From assembly GCA_963965975.1 (NCBI GenBank), contig OZ014418.1, positions 570,501 to 634,500 of the forward strand: a stretch of 64,000 nucleotides of DNA. The letters are read 5' to 3'. Origin of the DNA: Xestospongia bergquistia (lineage: Eukaryota; Porifera; Demospongiae; Haplosclerida; Petrosiidae). The position numbers were made by a program, and so were the translations under genes. Under the pieces are notes generated by a model. That model did no database searches. It had not been told where the DNA came from and worked only from the letters and a program-made list of their open reading frames with translations. The first letter of the stretch is position 1, and the number at the start of each line of letters is the position of its first letter. Below are positions 58,830-64,000 of this stretch, one piece after another.

Positions 58830-59785
58830 TCAGCCGGTGAACAGCATCTATAAAAATAATGCAATGTTTGCAGTAGTCTAGCGAGCTACATCCTGCTTAT
58901 CATGATAATGAGGGTCTAGCTCGCTCGAGTATAGGTTGCAGATGGAGAGGGTGGGGTATTGAGCCACACCCACTAAGCTAGACAGCTGAGGTGATTAAAG
59001 GGAGGTGTTAATTAAGATGGGGCTAGGTGGTGAAACCCCTCAGGCCTTTTCTGTAAGTTATATTATCTGGTTTTAAATTAGTATGAAGTATTCTAATCAT
59101 AAATTAATAGTAATAGTTATTAATCATTGTCAATTATCTATTTCTATAAATTATATTTCTATATTATAATAATTATGGTATAGTTTGTGTAGCCTACCAT
59201 AGGAAATGATGTCATCATTAAATCTGGTCTATTGTTTTTATTTATACTTCTCTCTATTGTATTACTACTGATATGAGATAATATGAGAATAAAGGTTTAG
59301 AGGTAAGTAGAATGAATGGACAGATTGACAGATGAATGGATAGATGTTATGAATTAATTGACGTAATGTATTGATAACAAACAATATGAGGTAACAATTA
59401 CTAGATTATATTGGTATATTAAATGTATTATGTATGATTGTAGGAATTGAGATTTGAGGACTACTTGTATAACAGACAATAGATATCTCTACAATAGAGA
59501 ATAGACAAAAAGAAGATTACACTCACAAGAGAAAGGAACAAAGGAGACACTTTCACTTTTAACTAGTTTGAGTTGTTATAATTAATATTAAACATTATTA
59601 TAATTCATTGTTATTATCACTAGCTGTTTTTATATATGTAAGTGTCATTAAGTAGTTTTTTTCACTTTCAGTGCTGTAGGTTTTTTGGTTAGCATGTAAA
59701 AATATTATTCATAGCTGTCAAAATAGGGTGTGGCAATTCAATTTTACGAGCCCCACCCTTCTTTGTGATGTGATCATAGATCACA
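58830..59785. other. Intergenic DNA
   Basis: No gene recognised. AT-rich except a short GC-richer piece at 58900-59050 upstream of the CD36-like copy 3 start. It likely holds that gene's promoter and the one for the following + strand gene. Confidence 0.5.
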
Positions 59786-61849
59786 ATGGTTGACTCACTC
59801 GAAAGCTACAGGAAAGCCGTTACTGACACCTTTAATTCTCAATATGCCAACCTCAATTCAGCTCTACAAGGATGTATGACAGAATTTACCAAGGAAGCAT
59901 TTGCCGCTAGTCTGATAACTGAGTCTGTTATGATAAGCGAGAATTTTGCTGACATAGCTAACGAATTTAAAATTGGATTGAAGTTGAGGAAGACTGTAGA
60001 GGAAATACAGACACATTGTCATTGTCTTGTTAGAATTCTTGAGAATCTTGGTGGACCAGCAGCAATTGTTGGTAGTAATCTTGCAGCAGAGCTGTCAACA
60101 TTAGCTGCCCAGTATCGTGGTATGTCATGTTAGAATGGAATAATTAAGTGTACCTTTAATTGGAGATCATGCTTAGGAATTAGGAACTTGTGTAAAAATT
60201 TTGAAAATTCCACTGTTATGGAACTAAACAAGGTTTAGTTATAATGTCATTGTTAACACTAGTATTATGTAGTCTCATCCCCAGACTGTATACCCCCTTA
60301 GGGAGACTTGCTTTAAATTCTTGGTCCTAGTGTCATTAGCATGATGTGAGTGATCATATGACCTTGAGAAAAAATACGTGATTGCAAATTGATGCCTCTT
60401 AGGAGTGCTGATGTAACAAATGTTTTTATGCATTTCTTTTATAGAAAGGATATTTACTATACTATTAATAGAATGTTATAATGATGTCATAAGATGTAGT
60501 TGACCATCACGTGGTTTGATGTTATCATTAATTTCAAATACAGACTTTATAATTGTAACAAATACTTCATCAAGAGCTGTAGTTTGTAGTCTCAGAACTA
60601 TCATGATTACTTATTGATTTCTTAAAAATTTTCTATGTCAAGTAACCATCTGTTACTTGACATGTGACCATTAGTATATGATTGGATGGAGTTGACATGT
60701 CATATTGATGACACTAGGACCAAGAATTTGAAGCAAATATACCAGACTGCCTTTTACCTAGGGTGTATGGCAATCTGGGGACAAGATTATAAGTCAATAC
60801 TATGATGAACTATACTTGTAAATTACCAAGTGACTATCCATTACTTGTAAATGTAGTTCTTGTGTGACTTTGTGATCATTCCATTTCTGTTGTTTTATAT
60901 TACATTTCATTTCCTGTTAATAGTGAAATATTCTATTACAGTTATTAATAGTATTCATATCAAAGACACTAACAGTGTTTGTATATATCATAATTGGAAT
61001 ATACTTAGTATATGAAAATTCATACAGTGCTGGTAGGCGGGGCTATTTATATGATAGCTATAATTGTATCATTGTATGAAGGTAGTTATAAAGTTTACTC
61101 ACTGTAATAATTAATTTGTTATTTTAACAGCCAACTTGTAGTTTACATAAGTGGTTATTATGGAATACATATTTAATATAAATTACTCATTTATTATATA
61201 ATTTGTTGTTATATTATTATAAAGTAACTAGTTAAAGTATAATAATATTAATTTTTATAATGTTCATGAACTTAACTTTCGCATTTTAATTATCTATACT
61301 AATGATAGTCACACAAACAGTTAAACAATCATCATATTATGAGACATTGATCAGTTCTAGTATCATTATAAATCATTTAAAGTACTGATCTATTCTCATG
61401 TTATACACTATATATTGTAATTAGGGTGTGTCTTAATGCTCATGGCTAGCACTTTTCCTAGTGAGATATTGACCCCACCCATTATTGTATAATAATACCT
61501 CTCATATAATTAGTAAATATGCTAATTTAAATAAGAATTATATATTTAAGTATTACTTATATTATCTTTATTATTGTAATGTCTCTTTAATTACATTAGA
61601 TCTATCAAGTCTATTCAGTCAGTATGGTCTATCATATGAAGAAGTAGATAAAGAGTGTGATGATGGAGTTTTCATTGAGGTCTCACAACATATGAATGAC
61701 GACTATATAACAGCTGGTCATTGTCTTGGTTTATCAACTGAAAAAGTGTGTCACATTTCACAAAGTGATAAAAATGATGTACAAAAGAAGAATGAGTTGT
61801 TGTGGGTATGGAAAAGAAAGAATGGGAGTGGAGCTAATTACAAAGAATT
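59786..61849 (+). CDS. Small death-domain protein
   Basis: Exon 1 (59786 to about 60119) codes for an all-helical N-terminal region (MVDSLESYRKAVTDTFNSQY ... TLAAQYR). After a 1.5-kb intron containing a MITE, exon 2 (about 61600-61849) codes for a death-fold domain: LSSLFSQYGLSYEEVDKECD, then HCLGLSTEKVCHISQSD and LLWVWKRKNGSGANYKELV, a layout typical of death domains (helix 2-3 GLS, helix 5 W-K). The exon ends at a possible GTATAT donor. The open frame otherwise continues to 62030 across the convergent gene, which is unlikely to be real. The final exon is not resolved. Probably an adaptor in a cell-death or immune pathway, by family only. Confidence 0.65.
60271..60793. mobile_element. MITE of about 520 bp with diverged inverted ends
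   Basis: The left end (60271-60345: CCCCAGACTG ... TTAAATTCTTGGTCCTAGTG TCAT) is the imperfect complement of the right end (60705-60793: ATGACACTAGGACCAAGAAT ... CAATCTGGGG). It lies within the intron of the death-domain gene. No open frame. Confidence 0.75.
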
Positions 61850-61855
61850 GGTATA

Positions 61856-64000
61856 TCAATACATATGGAACTCTGATATATCAACACATTTTATTTTAAG
61901 TTGCATTATACATGTAATATGTATTGGACAAGACATTAGACTATGCAATTCAAACCACGATGGTTTCTTTTCCCGTAGTCCATTTTTCTCGACACGTGTT
62001 AGACGTTGTTCACACAAATTTGCTAATTGAGCAACAGCAGTTTGCAAAGAACCCATTGTTGATCTCATACGAGTGAGAAAGTTTTGTAAGTACCACTGGA
62101 AGAGTTTTCTTCTTGGTAGAAAATGTGGCAATAACAACGACAAGAGATACCAACTTTGTAGAATACAGAAATTTTCTAAGTTAGGAGGACCTGATATTTG
62201 TCTTAACATTTGACAGTATAGTTCATCACGTAGTTCAGGGTGTGTGAGACATTTGTTAGCTAACTGCTGGACAGAATGTATGTGATAATCAAGACAGAGA
62301 GGATCAAATTGTGTTGTGATGAAGAGATGTACAGTCTGAGGATAAGAAAATTTTTAAAGTTATATAAATATCATATGATCATCATTTACTTTAAACATTT
62401 GGATAGCTTCTGTACCAAGAGCAGCTGAAGATATAAGTGGTTCATGAATCGTTTCTTTTGTGTAATTTAGTACAGGATTACACTACAGGGCAGACGCTTT
62501 AGGAGGAGAAAATATAATGTTACATTTCATTACATTTACAATACATGTACTTACATGTAGTGAGACCTTCTCGTTCAGTACGCCAAAGTCTGGCTACTAA
62601 TTTCTCTGTCAGTGTGAGCTCAGGTCCTGTTTCACCACATGAAGCTGACACTAAGTGATAATACCATAAGTCCTGTGTGTGTGAGAGAGAGAGAGAGAGG
62701 CGGGCACTGATTTATAACAGACACTATAATTACTAACCTTTTCATCTTTATTTGACAGAGATATTGAGATCCAGTCATCTCCGTCATTGAGTCCACTTCC
62801 TCTTTCATTTCCAGCTCCTCCCATTTCGACAACAATAGTGAACTCCTCTTTGACTTGGCTAGAGAACAATGTTGAAGAGGAACGACCACGTTGATCTGGT
62901 ACATCAACACTATGGCGTATCATAGCATCAACCAAAAGAAATTTCTGCATAGGCTCTGCATTAGGGTCTTGGTAGACCAGTAACGATTGATCAACAAGAG
63001 TAATCCACATTTTTTGAGGGACATGAGACAAAATTAAATTAAATTGATTATAATACTAACCACTTTAGCCCAACCAGCTGGTAAATCTTTAGTAGACGAT
63101 GATGATAAATTTATCTGACACATTCTCATAACAGTCTGTAACACTAGAGAATGAGTATATTAGAATATGTAATATATACACTATTATATTATATTATATT
63201 ATATTATATTATATTATATTATATTATTATTATATTATATTATATTATATTATATTATATTATTATTATATTATATTATATTATATTATATTATATTATA
63301 TTATATTAATTATATTATATTATATTATATTATATTATTATATTATATTATATTATATTATATTATATATTATATTATTATATTATATTATATTATATTA
63401 TATGTGACCATAAATACGAAAATGGTACCTAACGCACAAGCAAATTTCGAAGAAATGCTTGTTTAGAAACGGTTGCTACGCATTCATCTTCAACAGGAAA
63501 TCAATATAATTTGGTATTCATAAAGGTTAATCAGTGATCCTGTCGCATACTAAATATTAACAACTTCCTGTTTAAAATGGCTGCATAGCAACAGTTTATA
63601 TGCAAGTGTTCATTCAAAATTTGTTTGCACGTTAGGTACCATTTTCGCATTTATGGTCACATATTATATTATTATATTATATTATATTATATTATATTAT
63701 ATTATATTATATTATTATATTATATTATATTATATTATATTATATTATATTATATTATTATATTATATTATATTATATTATATTATATTATATTATTATT
63801 ATTAATGTATATACTGTCTCTATTGTACCTTTAATCCATTCTTCACAGTCAGCATTGCTATCGGCAACAAAATGATAGGTTCTGGTGGGTGTGGCCAGCT
63901 AATGAGGGAGAGCATGATATAGGAATGGTAATATTTCATTGAGTCTTACTTGAAAAGAACTTGTCATTTCATGTCGAGTTATTTTACACCAAGCAGCAAG
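61856..64000 (-). CDS. PLEKHH-like PH-MyTH4 protein, 5' part outside window
   Basis: Runs off the right edge. From the edge inward the exons code for the end of a PH domain (TRTYHFVADSNADCEEWIKG, about 63829-63890), TLVLQTVMRMCQIN (63120-63150), a second PH-like region (MWITLVDQSLLVYQDPNAEP ... DDWISISLSN), LTEKLVARLWRTEREG, and a MyTH4 domain (HPELRDELYCQMLRQISGPP ... WYLLSLLLPHFLPRRKLFQW, about 62040-62300). It then enters LREKKPSWFELHSLMSCPIH, the usual entry to a FERM domain, but stops at 61856 with no FERM lobe visible. PH-MyTH4-FERM proteins of the PLEKHH/MAX-1 group work in cytoskeleton-membrane linkage and axon guidance. It is either truncated here or has an unusual C-terminus. Confidence 0.75.
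63183..63401. repeat. ATATT satellite, left part
   Basis: Nearly pure TATAT/ATATT pentamer array with occasional ATT insertions, in an intron of the PLEKHH-like gene. It continues after the MITE as 63663-63800. Confidence 0.95.
63403..63661. mobile_element. mariner/Tc1-type MITE inside the ATATT satellite
   Basis: Inverted ends TGTGACCATAAATACGAAAA then TGGTACCTAACG, and their complement at 63620-63661, about 85% identical over 80 or more bases. A TA dinucleotide flanks both sides, as expected for Tc1/mariner target duplication. 259 bases, non-coding. Confidence 0.85.
63663..63800. repeat. ATATT satellite, right part
   Basis: Continuation of the pentamer array interrupted by the MITE. The open frame across it (poly Tyr-Ile-Leu) is an artefact. 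Confidence 0.95.

Noticed and set aside
61850-62030. In-frame extension of the death-domain gene
   Set aside because: It runs antisense across the MyTH4 exon of the convergent gene and shows no domain. A GTATAT donor at 61850 is a more likely exon end.
63625-63834. Poly Tyr-Ile-Leu frame resembling a membrane peptide
   Set aside because: Translation of the ATATT satellite; no start context or conservation.

Overview
This window looks like animal nuclear DNA that is AT-rich, gene-dense and has short introns (often 50-100 bases). A demosponge such as Amphimedon would fit: tiny GT-AG introns, many death-fold proteins, head-to-head housekeeping genes, and abundant short inverted-repeat elements (MITEs). 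That assignment is an inference from style and gene content. There is no rRNA, tRNA or mitochondrial marker to fix it. Gene models below were read by splicing exons by eye against remembered protein families; exon edges are good to a few bases where given.

Region 1 (1-10.8 kb): a broken indoleamine 2,3-dioxygenase (IDO)-like gene faces a D-2-hydroxyacid dehydrogenase gene. The pair [IDO 3' end / dehydrogenase] has been tandemly copied. Copy 1 of the dehydrogenase looks intact, copy 2 has a likely stop codon and a hAT-type MITE, and copy 3 is split by about 4.4 kb of repeats. Those repeats include a 9-bp satellite and a GC-rich, highly structured block of about 450 bases that recurs almost unchanged at 54.7 kb.

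Region 2 (10.8-16 kb): two well-formed single-copy genes on the + strand, a DCAF15 homologue and a secreted GH127/DUF1680-type glycosidase with an N-terminal cysteine-rich segment.

Region 3 (16.5-44.1 kb): a tandem segmental duplication with units of about 12.5 and 14.4 kb. Each unit holds a UTP25-like gene (-), a long death-domain / CARD-like / coiled-coil / LRR gene (+), and ARP2 (-). The UTP25 copies both lack the C-terminus. ARP2 is 5'-truncated in unit 1 and complete in unit 2. Unit 2 also gained a 1.15-kb foldback element and several smaller insertions.

Region 4 (44.2-59 kb): EXOSC5/RRP46 (+) shares a 132-bp divergent promoter with ARP2. It is followed by three tandem CD36-family genes (-), separated by a partial EXOSC5 copy, fragments of a GNAT acetyltransferase-like gene and the second copy of the structured block.

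Region 5 (59-64 kb): a small death-domain gene (+) converges on a PLEKHH-like PH-MyTH4 gene (-), which runs off the right edge and carries a mariner-type MITE inside an intronic ATATT satellite.

The strongest candidates for something undescribed are the duplicated death-fold/coiled-coil/LRR receptor-like genes (NLR-like ends with no NACHT seen) and the near-identical GC-rich structured element, which looks like a Pol III RNA gene or SINE.
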